Of a stretch of 64,000 bases of DNA, positions 24,993 to 32,144 are shown piece by piece (the first letter of the stretch is position 1; each line of letters starts with the position of its first letter). The translations under genes were made by a program, and so were the position numbers. The stretch lies in contig JBKBIT010000013.1 of the NCBI GenBank assembly GCA_046297455.1, positions 55,086 to 119,085 on the forward strand. The letters are read 5' to 3'. The DNA is from ZYF759 sp046297455 (GTDB lineage: Bacteria > Pseudomonadota > Alphaproteobacteria > Rhizobiales > Rhizobiaceae). Under the pieces are notes generated by a model. The model worked only from the letters and a program-made list of their open reading frames with translations, made no database searches and was not told the origin of the DNA.

Positions 24993-25604
24993 ATGAGCAC
25001 CGATAGCTACATCCAGAAAATTTCGGAGGGCCGCGCCGGCGGCCCCCTTTTCTTCGTCTTCCACGGCACCGGCGCCGATGAGAACCAGTTGCTGGCTGTG
25101 GCCCGGCAACTAATGCCGGAAGCAACCATCGTCTCCCCACGCGGCGACGTCTCAGAGCACGGCGCGCCACGCTTCTTCCGGCGTACGGGCGAAGGTGTCT
25201 ATGACATGGAGGATCTCGCTGCCCGAACTGCCAAGATGGCGGGCTACGTTCAGGCCCACAAGGAAGAGCGCCGGCCCTCGGCCGTTCTCGGCATGGGCTA
25301 TTCCAACGGCGCCAACATTCTTGCCTCCGTCGTGTTCGAGCAGCCCCAACTGTTCGACGGCGTGGTGCTAATGCATCCGCTGATCCCGTTTCAGCCGGAG
25401 GTGAAGGGCACGCTCGACAATCTCTCGGTTCTCATGACCGCCGGCCGGCGAGACCCGATCTGCCCGGCACCTTTGACCGAGCAGTTGTCCGAAGCCCTTG
25501 TCAGCCATGCGGCTGCGGTCGACACTGTCTGGCATGAGGGTGGCCACGAGGTGCGCCCGGAAGAATTCGAAGCCGCGCGCCATTTCCTGTCGCGTTGGCC
25601 CTGA
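24993..25604 (+). CDS. Alpha/beta hydrolase (carboxylesterase, MhqD-like)
   Basis: Protein of 203 residues of the phospholipase/carboxylesterase family. The oxyanion region is FFVFHGTGADENQLL; the catalytic triad reads as S104 in GMGYSNGAN, D154 in AGRRDPICP and H185 in EGGHEV. Relatives paired with a VOC dioxygenase take part in quinone and hydroquinone resistance, by analogy with mhqD of Bacillus. The gene lies between the dioxygenase and a small GNAT protein with gaps of 9 and 13 bases, so all three are one operon. No mhqR-type regulator is adjacent. Confidence 0.88.
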   Translation: MSTDSYIQKISEGRAGGPLFFVFHGTGADENQLLAVARQLMPEATIVSPRGDVSEHGAPRFFRRTGEGVYDMEDLAARTAKMAGYVQAHKEERRPSAVLGMGYSNGANILASVVFEQPQLFDGVVLMHPLIPFQPEVKGTLDNLSVLMTAGRRDPICPAPLTEQLSEALVSHAAAVDTVWHEGGHEVRPEEFEAARHFLSRWP

Positions 25605-25617
25605 TCGGGAGAACGGG

Positions 25618-25917
25618 ATGAGCACTGGCCAGGACGAAATCGAACTTGAAGACGGCCCCTCCAAGGGCCGTTACGTTTTGCGAGGCCCGGATGGCGCCGA
25701 AGCCGAACTGACCTTCACCAAGGTCGGCCAAGGCCAGATCATCATCGACCATACAGGCGTGCCCGACGCCTTCAGGGGCCAGGGCGCAGGCGTGCGGCTG
25801 GTCGAGCGGGCCGTCGCCGACGCGCGCGCTGCCGGCAAGACGGTTATCCCCTTGTGTCCTTTTGCAGCAGCGCAGTTCCGTCGCCATCCGGAATGGTCGG
25901 ACGTCCTGAAGAAATAG
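25618..25917 (+). CDS. Small GNAT-type N-acetyltransferase (YidJ-like)
   Basis: Protein of 99 residues containing a minimal GNAT fold of the Yjdj/Gcn5-related single-domain type: GQIIIDHTGVPDAFRGQGAG, then VRLVERAVADARAAGKTVIP and the C-terminal LCPFAAAQFRRHPEW block that defines the family. Human and bacterial relatives bind acetyl-CoA but their targets are poorly known. GGGAG lies before the ATG. Third gene of the VOC/hydrolase operon; its stop is two bases from the convergent dsbB stop. Confidence 0.85.
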   Translation: MSTGQDEIELEDGPSKGRYVLRGPDGAEAELTFTKVGQGQIIIDHTGVPDAFRGQGAGVRLVERAVADARAAGKTVIPLCPFAAAQFRRHPEWSDVLKK

Positions 25918-25919
25918 TA

Positions 25920-26441
25920 TCAGGACTCGCTGCGGGCGAAGGCAAAGCGAAAGGCCAGGCCGGCAAGCATGGCGCTCGCCACCACGTTCCAGCCTGCAAA
26001 TGACAGGCCAAGAAACCGGCCCGCCGCCTGATCGCAGGCCGGCGGAACAAAGGCATCGAGCGCATCGAGCGCGCTCATCCCGCCTGTATTGGCGGTCGCG
26101 CCCACCCCACAATCGGCAGGGCCGGCCCACCAACCCCATTCCACGCCGGAATGATAGGCGCCGAGATAAAGGCCCCAGAGCATCAGTGCCCCGCCCGCCA
26201 CCATCAACCCGCGTGTCAGCAGGGCCGGCCCCTTCAGGCCAGCCGACAGGAACGCGGCCAGCATGACCGGGATGCCAAGATAGTACGGAGTACGTTGCTC
26301 AAGGCAAAGCGCGCAGGGGATGAAACCCCCAATATGCTCGAAGCCGAGCGCCGCGCCGACCGTCACGGCCATGCCGACCGCCACAAGAGCGGCGCCGAAA
26401 AGGTGACTTTGTCCGGTTCTCTCAGCAAGCATGGTCAACAT
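25920..26441 (-). CDS. dsbB: Disulfide bond formation protein B
   Basis: Inner-membrane quinone reductase of 173 residues that reoxidises periplasmic thiol oxidases. Four transmembrane helices are visible. The first periplasmic loop carries the redox pair in IPCALCLEQRTPYY (CxxC followed by the conserved Gln-Arg), and the second pair is the Cys of PADCGVG and that of VPPACDQAAG. The loop between the last two is typical of the alphaproteobacterial branch. The start abuts the stop of the upstream yqaA-type gene exactly, so the two are translationally coupled. No dsbA is in the window. Confidence 0.9.
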   Translation of the reverse strand: MLTMLAERTGQSHLFGAALVAVGMAVTVGAALGFEHIGGFIPCALCLEQRTPYYLGIPVMLAAFLSAGLKGPALLTRGLMVAGGALMLWGLYLGAYHSGVEWGWWAGPADCGVGATANTGGMSALDALDAFVPPACDQAAGRFLGLSFAGWNVVASAMLAGLAFRFAFARSES

Positions 26442-27023
26442 TCACAACAGATAGGCGAAGGCGACGAAACCGCCAATCAGCAGCACCATGAATAGGACGA
26501 AAAGAAGATTGAGGTGCTTCTCGACGAAATGCCGTACCGGCTCGCCGATCAGGAACAGAAGCCAGGAAACGAGGAAGAAGCGCAAGCCCCGGCCCACGAT
26601 CGAGACCAGCACGAAGACGATGAGATCCAGCCCGGCAAAGCCGGAGAAAATGGTCAGCACCTTGTAGGGAAACGGCGTCACGGCCGCGAAGAGGACGCCC
26701 CACCCACCCCAGACGTCATACCATTCCTGCAACCGCGCAAACGCATCCTCCGCGTGGTAGAATTCAAGGATGCGCTGACCGATCGTGTCATAGAGCACAG
26801 CACCGATCAGATAGCCCAAAAGCGCGCCAGCCACCGACGCGATGGTGCAGACGAGTGCGTATCTGAACCATTTCAAGCGGTCCGACAGCACCATCGGGAT
26901 CAGAAGAACGTCCGGCGGGATGGGAAAGAACGAGCTTTCGACGAAGGAAACGCCCGCCAGAGCTCTTTCCGCATGGCGCGTACGCGCCAGCGACATGGTC
27001 CAGTCGTAAAGCCTGCGAAGCAT
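26442..27023 (-). CDS. YqaA-family (DedA/SNARE-associated) membrane protein
   Basis: Integral membrane protein of 193 residues. Conserved pieces of the YqaA branch of the DedA superfamily are present: SFVESSFFPIPPDVLLIPMV near the N-terminus, the glycine-rich GALLGYLIGAVLYDTIG, and FAAVTPFPYKVLTIFSGFAG. DedA-type proteins act in membrane lipid carriers (flipping of polyprenyl phosphate or phospholipid has been shown for some); a role for the YqaA branch is not established. The ATG at 27023 has GGGGA upstream. Forms an operon with dsbB. Confidence 0.88.
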   Translation of the reverse strand: MLRRLYDWTMSLARTRHAERALAGVSFVESSFFPIPPDVLLIPMVLSDRLKWFRYALVCTIASVAGALLGYLIGAVLYDTIGQRILEFYHAEDAFARLQEWYDVWGGWGVLFAAVTPFPYKVLTIFSGFAGLDLIVFVLVSIVGRGLRFFLVSWLLFLIGEPVRHFVEKHLNLLFVLFMVLLIGGFVAFAYLL

Positions 27024-27157
27024 GGATGGTCCCCGATTGCGGCGCCGACTGTCTAGAAGGATTGGCCCCTTCGCGCAATGCCGCGGTCGATACATGCGCT
27101 TGACGGAGGCATGGCTGACCGTATAGTCCGGCCCGGTTGGACCTTCGGGTCCATTGG

Positions 27158-27242
27158 GCCCCTGTGGCGGAATTGGTAGACGCGCTCGACTCAAAATCGA
27201 GTTCCGCAAGGAGTGCTGGTTCGAGCCCGGCCAGGGGCACCA
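27158..27242 (+). tRNA. tRNA-Leu (anticodon CAA)
   Basis: Long-variable-arm tRNA of 85 bases. The acceptor GCCCCTG pairs with CAGGGGC, the anticodon stem CTCGA/TCGAG flanks loop CTCAAAA giving anticodon CAA, and the class II variable arm follows. The T arm GGTTCGAGCC is intact and the 3' CCA is encoded. It reads TTG codons. Confidence 0.95.
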
Positions 27243-27255
27243 CGCTTCGCCTTCG

Positions 27256-27282
27256 GCTACGCGTGGCGCAGCCATGCGTAGC
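27256..27282. repeat. Strong hairpin between tRNA-Leu and the GIY-YIG gene
   Basis: GCTACGC (27256-27262) pairs with GCGTAGC (27276-27282) and inside it TGGC pairs with GCCA across a GCA loop, with one G-U step. It lacks a U tract. It could help 3' processing of the tRNA or be part of a dispersed intergenic repeat; copies elsewhere in the genome would decide. Confidence 0.5.
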
Positions 27283-27350
27283 AGAGATAGGCGAGGCAGT
27301 GTCCGGCGTAGCCCGCTTGCCGGGCGAAGACGGACCCTGGGAGCGCGCCT

Positions 27351-27596
27351 TTGTGGAATGTCTACATCATCCGCAGTACGGTCTCGCCAGATCAGCATTA
27401 CATGGGCGCCTCAAGCAATCTCAGGCAGCGCATCGCCGACCATAATTCGGGAAAGTCCGCTCACACGGCCAAATACGCGCCATGGGATTTGTCGTGGTAT
27501 GCTGCCTTCCCCGAGAAACCGACTGCCCTGGCATTCGAGAAATATCTCAAGTCGCATTCGGGTAGAGCCTTCGCTAGGAAGAGGCTCTTGAGCTAG
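27351..27596 (+). CDS. Small GIY-YIG nuclease-domain protein
   Basis: Protein of 81 residues that is a single GIY-YIG domain: WNVYIIRSTVSPDQHYMGAS at the start, in which VYI and YMG replace the GIY and YIG motifs, the catalytic Arg in LRQRIADHNSG, and Glu in ALAFEKYLKSHSGRAF. This compact family (UPF0213/YhbQ-like) is widespread in Rhizobiales; its DNA targets and cellular role are unknown. It appears to begin with TTG, seven bases after GGGAG, because the family start is Met-Trp-x-Val-Tyr and no ATG precedes it. Confidence 0.8.
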   Translation: MWNVYIIRSTVSPDQHYMGASSNLRQRIADHNSGKSAHTAKYAPWDLSWYAAFPEKPTALAFEKYLKSHSGRAFARKRLLS

Positions 27597-27673
27597 GAAG
27601 ATTGCGTCATGGCTCCCGAAAGCCCAGATCAAGGTCACCATTCTCAAATGATGCAATCGCCCCCTTCCCGCCC

Positions 27674-29323
27674 ATGCTGACTCGGCGTGACAGCTACGCA
27701 GCCATGTACAGGGATTTCGCGTGGGACATCCCCGCGCGTTTCAACATCGGCACCGCGGTGTCCGATGCATGGGCGACACGACAGCCGGAACGCATCGCCC
27801 TTCTCGAATACCGCGCCGACGGTGAACCGCATCGCCTCACCTATGGCGACCTTGCTTCCCGCTCGAACGCACTGGCCTCGGCGCTGCGGGCGCGCGGTGT
27901 TCGGCGCGGGGACAGGATCGCCCTCCTGCTGCCGCAGGCCTTCGAAACCGCCATCGCTCACGTCGCGATCTACAAGCTTGGTGCCATCGCCGTGCCGCTG
28001 GCGCTCCTGTTCGGCGTCGAGGCGCTGGAGTACCGTCTGCACGCCGCCGGCGTGAAGGCGGTCATCACCAACGCGGTCGGGCTGTCGAAAGTCGCCAGGC
28101 TCGCCCAGCGCCTGCCCATGCTGGAACTGCTGGTATCGATCGACGGTGCCGAGGACGGCGCGGAAGATTTCCACCGCCTGCTGGCCGAAGCATCGCCCGG
28201 TTTCGAGCCGGAGGACACCAGCCCGGACGACCCCGCGATGATGATCTTCACATCGGGCACAACTGGCCCGCCCAAGGGGGCGCTTCACGGTCATCGCGTG
28301 TTGCTCGGCCACCTACCTGGCGTCCAGATGCCGCACGAATTTCTCCCGCAGCCTGGCGACCTGTTGTGGACGCCGGCGGACTGGGCCTGGGCCGGCGGGT
28401 TGCTCAACGTGCTGTTGCCCGGCCTGCTCCTTGGCGTGCCGGTCGTCGCCGGCCGCTTCGAGCGGTTTGAGCCGGAGGCCGCTCTCGGCCTGATGGAGAA
28501 GATGCAGGTGCGAAATGCCTTCATCCCGCCGACAGCGCTGCGCATGCTCAAGACGCAGACCGACATCGCCCGTCGCTGGCAACTCGGCCTGAGAACCATC
28601 GGCTCCGGTGGCGAATCGCTCGGCCGTGAGACCTACGACTGGGCAAAGGCCGAGCTCGGCATCACCATCAACGAATTCTACGGCCAGACGGAGTGCAACC
28701 TCGTCCTGTCTTCATGCGCGGCAATCGGCGTGTCGCGCGGCGGCGCCATCGGCAAGCCGGTGCCCGGCCACGAAGTCGCGATCATCGACGCTGACGGGCA
28801 TGTCCTGCGAAGCGGCAAGCCAGGCCAGATCGCCGTGCGCAGACCCAATCCGGTCATGTTCCTGGAATACTGGCAAAATCCCGAAGCCACGCGAAAGAAG
28901 TTTATCGGCGACTGGATGACGACCGGCGACCAGGGCATCCTCGATCCCGACGGCTATTTCCACTTCTTCGGCCGCGACGACGACGTCATCACCTCCTCGG
29001 GATACCGGATCGGACCGGGCGAGATCGAGGACTGCCTGACGGGACATCCGGCCGTTGCGTTGGCGGCTGCGGTCGGCAAGCCCGACCCGGTTCGCACCGA
29101 GATCGTCAAGGCTTATGTGGTCCTCAAGCAGGGCTTCGAGCCCGGCGAAGAGATGGCCTCGGAAGTCCGTACCTGGGTCAGGGAACGTCTGTCGGCGCAT
29201 GAATATCCGCGCGAGGTGGAATTTGTCGATTCCATGCCTCTGACGACAACCGGCAAGGTGATCAGGCGCATCTTCCGCGAGCGCGCCAGGCGAGAAGTCG
29301 AGGCTTCTAACGGCGCCGCGTGA
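27674..29323 (+). CDS. Acyl-CoA synthetase (AMP-forming)
   Basis: ANL-superfamily enzyme of 549 residues that activates a carboxylic acid through an acyl-adenylate to its CoA thioester. The P-loop motif is MIFTSGTTGPPKGALHGH; the A5 motif region is NEFYGQTECNLVLSS; A7 is DWMTTGDQGILDPDGYFHF; A8 is GRDDDVITSSGYRIGPGEIE; and the catalytic Lys lies in PLTTTGKVIRR. The overall pattern is closest to acetyl-CoA and medium-chain synthetases of the ACSM type; substrate is not readable. The ATG at 27674 is preferred, although no good ribosome site is seen. Its last 17 bases overlap the convergent gene. Confidence 0.9.
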   Translation: MLTRRDSYAAMYRDFAWDIPARFNIGTAVSDAWATRQPERIALLEYRADGEPHRLTYGDLASRSNALASALRARGVRRGDRIALLLPQAFETAIAHVAIYKLGAIAVPLALLFGVEALEYRLHAAGVKAVITNAVGLSKVARLAQRLPMLELLVSIDGAEDGAEDFHRLLAEASPGFEPEDTSPDDPAMMIFTSGTTGPPKGALHGHRVLLGHLPGVQMPHEFLPQPGDLLWTPADWAWAGGLLNVLLPGLLLGVPVVAGRFERFEPEAALGLMEKMQVRNAFIPPTALRMLKTQTDIARRWQLGLRTIGSGGESLGRETYDWAKAELGITINEFYGQTECNLVLSSCAAIGVSRGGAIGKPVPGHEVAIIDADGHVLRSGKPGQIAVRRPNPVMFLEYWQNPEATRKKFIGDWMTTGDQGILDPDGYFHFFGRDDDVITSSGYRIGPGEIEDCLTGHPAVALAAAVGKPDPVRTEIVKAYVVLKQGFEPGEEMASEVRTWVRERLSAHEYPREVEFVDSMPLTTTGKVIRRIFRERARREVEASNGAA

Positions 29324-30590
29324 GGTTGCGCACCCTGTTGCGCACTTTCCGCAGAACGTTCCTCGTTTCGCTGTAGAGATGGAACTGCTGCGCGGCCTGC
29401 CTGGTAGCGCGTTCCGCATCGGGCGACAGGCCTACGATCATCGTACCGATAGGGCGTGCTTCCGACCAGATCCGGCCAACCAGCGGGTGGTTGGGTGCCG
29501 CGCAGGAATCGCTCATTTCGATATTGGGGTCTTCGAGCAGCGACTTCGTGACTTCGAGCATCAGCAGCATGCCGGGCGAAAAACGACCCAGCGCTTCATC
29601 GTAGGCGATCTTCCACGTATAGGCGATCCCGCCTTCCACGAAGACAACCAGCGCCGCAATCGGTCGACCGTCCAGGCGCAGCGTGTGCACCCGGCACATG
29701 TCGAGTTCGGCAAGTCGGTTGATGGCTTCGCGCGCAAACGCGGCGCGAAAGCGGTCGCTGGCCATCGCCGAACGCTCCCGGCCCTTCCAGCCCGAGGCTT
29801 CCAGGGCAAGGAACGCCTCGGCTGCCTCGCGCACCTCGTCTTCACCGCGCGCGACATGATAGTCGAGCTGACCCTGTTCACTCAGCCTGCGCCAAAGTCG
29901 TCGGTATTCGCCGCGATGATGCGAATTGAGTGTCTGGCCAAGATAATCTTCGCCATCGAGCGTACTCCAGAGGTAGGACCGCTCGAATTCGTTGGTCGTG
30001 GTCAGGGGCAGGTTGCCCTGCGAAGCCACCATCCGCAGAAGGCCGGCAAAAGCTCCGTCCAGCCGCACATCGGGGAAGGCGAAGACGCGCGGCAGGTTGA
30101 GGTGCGGTCGCGCCATCATGAGCAGGAAGTCTTCGAGCACGCCGGCCGGATCGTCGCGATCGAGCAGCGGGGTGCCCAGCGGCCCGAACACGTTGGACCA
30201 GGAGCGCATGACCGGCACGCCCAGCGGTACCGAAGACCTTTCGACTGTGAAGGGTGCCAGCAGGCGCAGGCGCGAACGATATTCGTCGCCGTCCCGCATG
30301 ACTGCCAGCCGCACCTCGCGGTCCTCAAGGCGCGGCATCGCCGGCGCCAGGAAACGCGGGTTGAAGAAGATGTTGGGTTCGACCGTGCGGGCTGCGAGAT
30401 GGTCGAGTTCTTCCACCAGCTCGAAACCCGCTGAAGCAGGGTAGATCGCCATGCGCCTCAGCGGGCGCCGGGACTCCAGCGATTCCATGAGTTCCGGCGG
30501 GGTATCGGCCTCGTCGATGCCGGCCAGATGTCCGATCATCGCACCCGAACGCGACGCACTCACTTCCTCGATCAGCGGGATAGCGGCCAT
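29307..30590 (-). CDS. GNAT-family protein with BioF2-like (CelD-type) acetyltransferase domain
   Basis: Protein of 427 residues. The C-terminal half holds an Acetyltransf_6/BioF2-like domain of the FemAB-related type, with QTLNSHHRGEYRRLWRRLSE followed by a helical stretch and the HTLRLDGRPIAALVVFVEGG and WKIAYDEALGRFSPGMLLML strands. Proteins of this type accompany exopolysaccharide or cellulose genes and probably acylate sugars or amino groups. The start codon overlaps the stop of the upstream flippase (TGATG), so the pair is one transcription unit dedicated to envelope material. Confidence 0.8.
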   Translation of the reverse strand: MAAIPLIEEVSASRSGAMIGHLAGIDEADTPPELMESLESRRPLRRMAIYPASAGFELVEELDHLAARTVEPNIFFNPRFLAPAMPRLEDREVRLAVMRDGDEYRSRLRLLAPFTVERSSVPLGVPVMRSWSNVFGPLGTPLLDRDDPAGVLEDFLLMMARPHLNLPRVFAFPDVRLDGAFAGLLRMVASQGNLPLTTTNEFERSYLWSTLDGEDYLGQTLNSHHRGEYRRLWRRLSEQGQLDYHVARGEDEVREAAEAFLALEASGWKGRERSAMASDRFRAAFAREAINRLAELDMCRVHTLRLDGRPIAALVVFVEGGIAYTWKIAYDEALGRFSPGMLLMLEVTKSLLEDPNIEMSDSCAAPNHPLVGRIWSEARPIGTMIVGLSPDAERATRQAAQQFHLYSETRNVLRKVRNRVRNLTRRR

Positions 30591-32002
30591 CAGGTCGCCT
30601 CCCGCGCCGCCGGTTGCGGCGCCATCACGAACATCAGGATACCGAGCTTCCGCCAGATCACGAACGCCAGCAGCACCGTCTCAAGGCAGATCGCCAGCGC
30701 GGTCGCCAATGCAACGCCCCACAGCCCCAGGAAGGGAATGAGCAGTGCCGTCAGCGCGATGTTGAAGGTCAGCGCCACGCCATAGATCACCGCGCAGACC
30801 TTCTGGTGGCCACTCATCGTCAAAAGCGCCTCGGCCGGCCCGACGGAAGCACGCACCATCACCCCAGCCACCAGCGTGAAGAGCAGCGGGTAGCCGGCCT
30901 CGAAGCCCTCGCCGAACAGCATCAGCATTGGCCGACCGACGACCAGAACACCAAGCCCCATCAGCAGCGAGGGCCAGAAGGTCCAGTTGGCCGTATCGCG
31001 TGCAAAGGCGGCAAGCTGCGCCGGTTCGCCGCCATGGGCGTATTGGGCAAAACGCTGGGCAGCCCCCGCCTTCACCGCGAAATAGACGAAATGCACCAGC
31101 GCCAGCGTCTTCACCGTGGCGAAATAGATGGCCACGTCTTCGGGCTGCAGGAAAAAGCCCACGAGCAGCACGTCGGCATTGGTGAGCAGGAACAGGAAGC
31201 CCTCTGCCATGAAGATCGGCAGCGAAATGACGATCCAGTGTCCCAGCTTGACCTCGCGCGGACCGGACGGAACCTCGCGCAAGGCGTGATAGAGCGTCAT
31301 GACACTCTGGTAGAACGTGGCCGCCAGCGTTGCCAGGATGGATGCCACTACCGCGGTCACCGCAGTCGGTGCAAAGCCCGCCAGAATGGCGCCCCCCATG
31401 AAGACGAGGATCAGCAGCGGACGCAGAATATAGATCGGCATCAGCGCAAGATTGCCCCAATTATGGGCGCGTGCGGTGCCTTCCGACAATTCCGACATCG
31501 CGATCATCGGCAGGCAGATCAGCCCCAGATAGAAGGGGATGACGTAGTAACTCTCCATGAAGTCCGTAGCCAGCCACACGCCGGCAATGCCGAGTGCCGC
31601 GATCGCGCTGGACGCCAGCAGCACGAAGACATGGCTGGTGACGAGAATGCCCCGCAGTTCGGCAAGCTTGCCGGACTGGCGGTATTCGGGGATGAAGCGG
31701 ATGACCGAGGACTGGAAGCCAAGGCAGGCCAGGCTGCCGATGATGACCATCACCATCCAGACCAGCACGAAGATGCCGTATTCGAAACTGCCCATCCACC
31801 GCGCCAGGAGAACCTGGCTGGCGAAGGCGATGAAGGCGCTGCCTACCCGGATGAAGAAGGCGAGCAGCGACAGCCGGCTGGAAACGCCCCGATCGCTGCC
31901 TGCCAGGAGCACGCCGTCGACGCGTTCGGTATAGGGGAGCACCCGCCGGGCAAGCCACCCTGGCAGTAATGTCTCCGCCGTCCTCGTCGCTGAGAACCGC
32001 AC
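30590..32002 (-). CDS. MOP-superfamily polysaccharide flippase
   Basis: Membrane protein of 470 residues with twelve or more helices in the Wzx/MATE-like oligosaccharide flippase pattern: FFIRVGSAFIAFASQVLLAR, then ARWMGSFEYGIFVLVW at the start, and a conserved Pro/Gly-rich second half. It would move a lipid-linked saccharide across the inner membrane. Start: a GTG at 32002 with GGAG six bases before it. The frame stays open upstream through the secA terminator, but those codons are not family-like. The following GNAT gene overlaps it. No glycosyltransferase or polymerase is adjacent. Confidence 0.87.
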   Translation of the reverse strand: MRFSATRTAETLLPGWLARRVLPYTERVDGVLLAGSDRGVSSRLSLLAFFIRVGSAFIAFASQVLLARWMGSFEYGIFVLVWMVMVIIGSLACLGFQSSVIRFIPEYRQSGKLAELRGILVTSHVFVLLASSAIAALGIAGVWLATDFMESYYVIPFYLGLICLPMIAMSELSEGTARAHNWGNLALMPIYILRPLLILVFMGGAILAGFAPTAVTAVVASILATLAATFYQSVMTLYHALREVPSGPREVKLGHWIVISLPIFMAEGFLFLLTNADVLLVGFFLQPEDVAIYFATVKTLALVHFVYFAVKAGAAQRFAQYAHGGEPAQLAAFARDTANWTFWPSLLMGLGVLVVGRPMLMLFGEGFEAGYPLLFTLVAGVMVRASVGPAEALLTMSGHQKVCAVIYGVALTFNIALTALLIPFLGLWGVALATALAICLETVLLAFVIWRKLGILMFVMAPQPAAREAT

Positions 32003-32091
32003 ACCGTGCTCCGTTTCTGGTCCCTGTCCGATCCTGTCTAGCAAGGAGTCTTTAAGAAACGGTTTGGCGCCGTGACAACGGCGCAAACGGA

Positions 32092-32121
32092 AAGGGCCCG
32101 CGTCATCCGACGCAGGCCCTT
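32092..32121 (-). terminator. Terminator downstream of secA
   Basis: AAGGGCCcGCGTC (32092-32104) pairs with GACGCaGGCCCTT (32109-32121), a 12-bp stem with a single C-A mismatch and a 4-base loop, 24 bases after the secA stop. On the minus strand it is followed by TCCGTTTG, only moderately U-rich. Confidence 0.7.
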
Positions 32122-32144
32122 CTCTCATCTGTGTGTGCCTTGCC

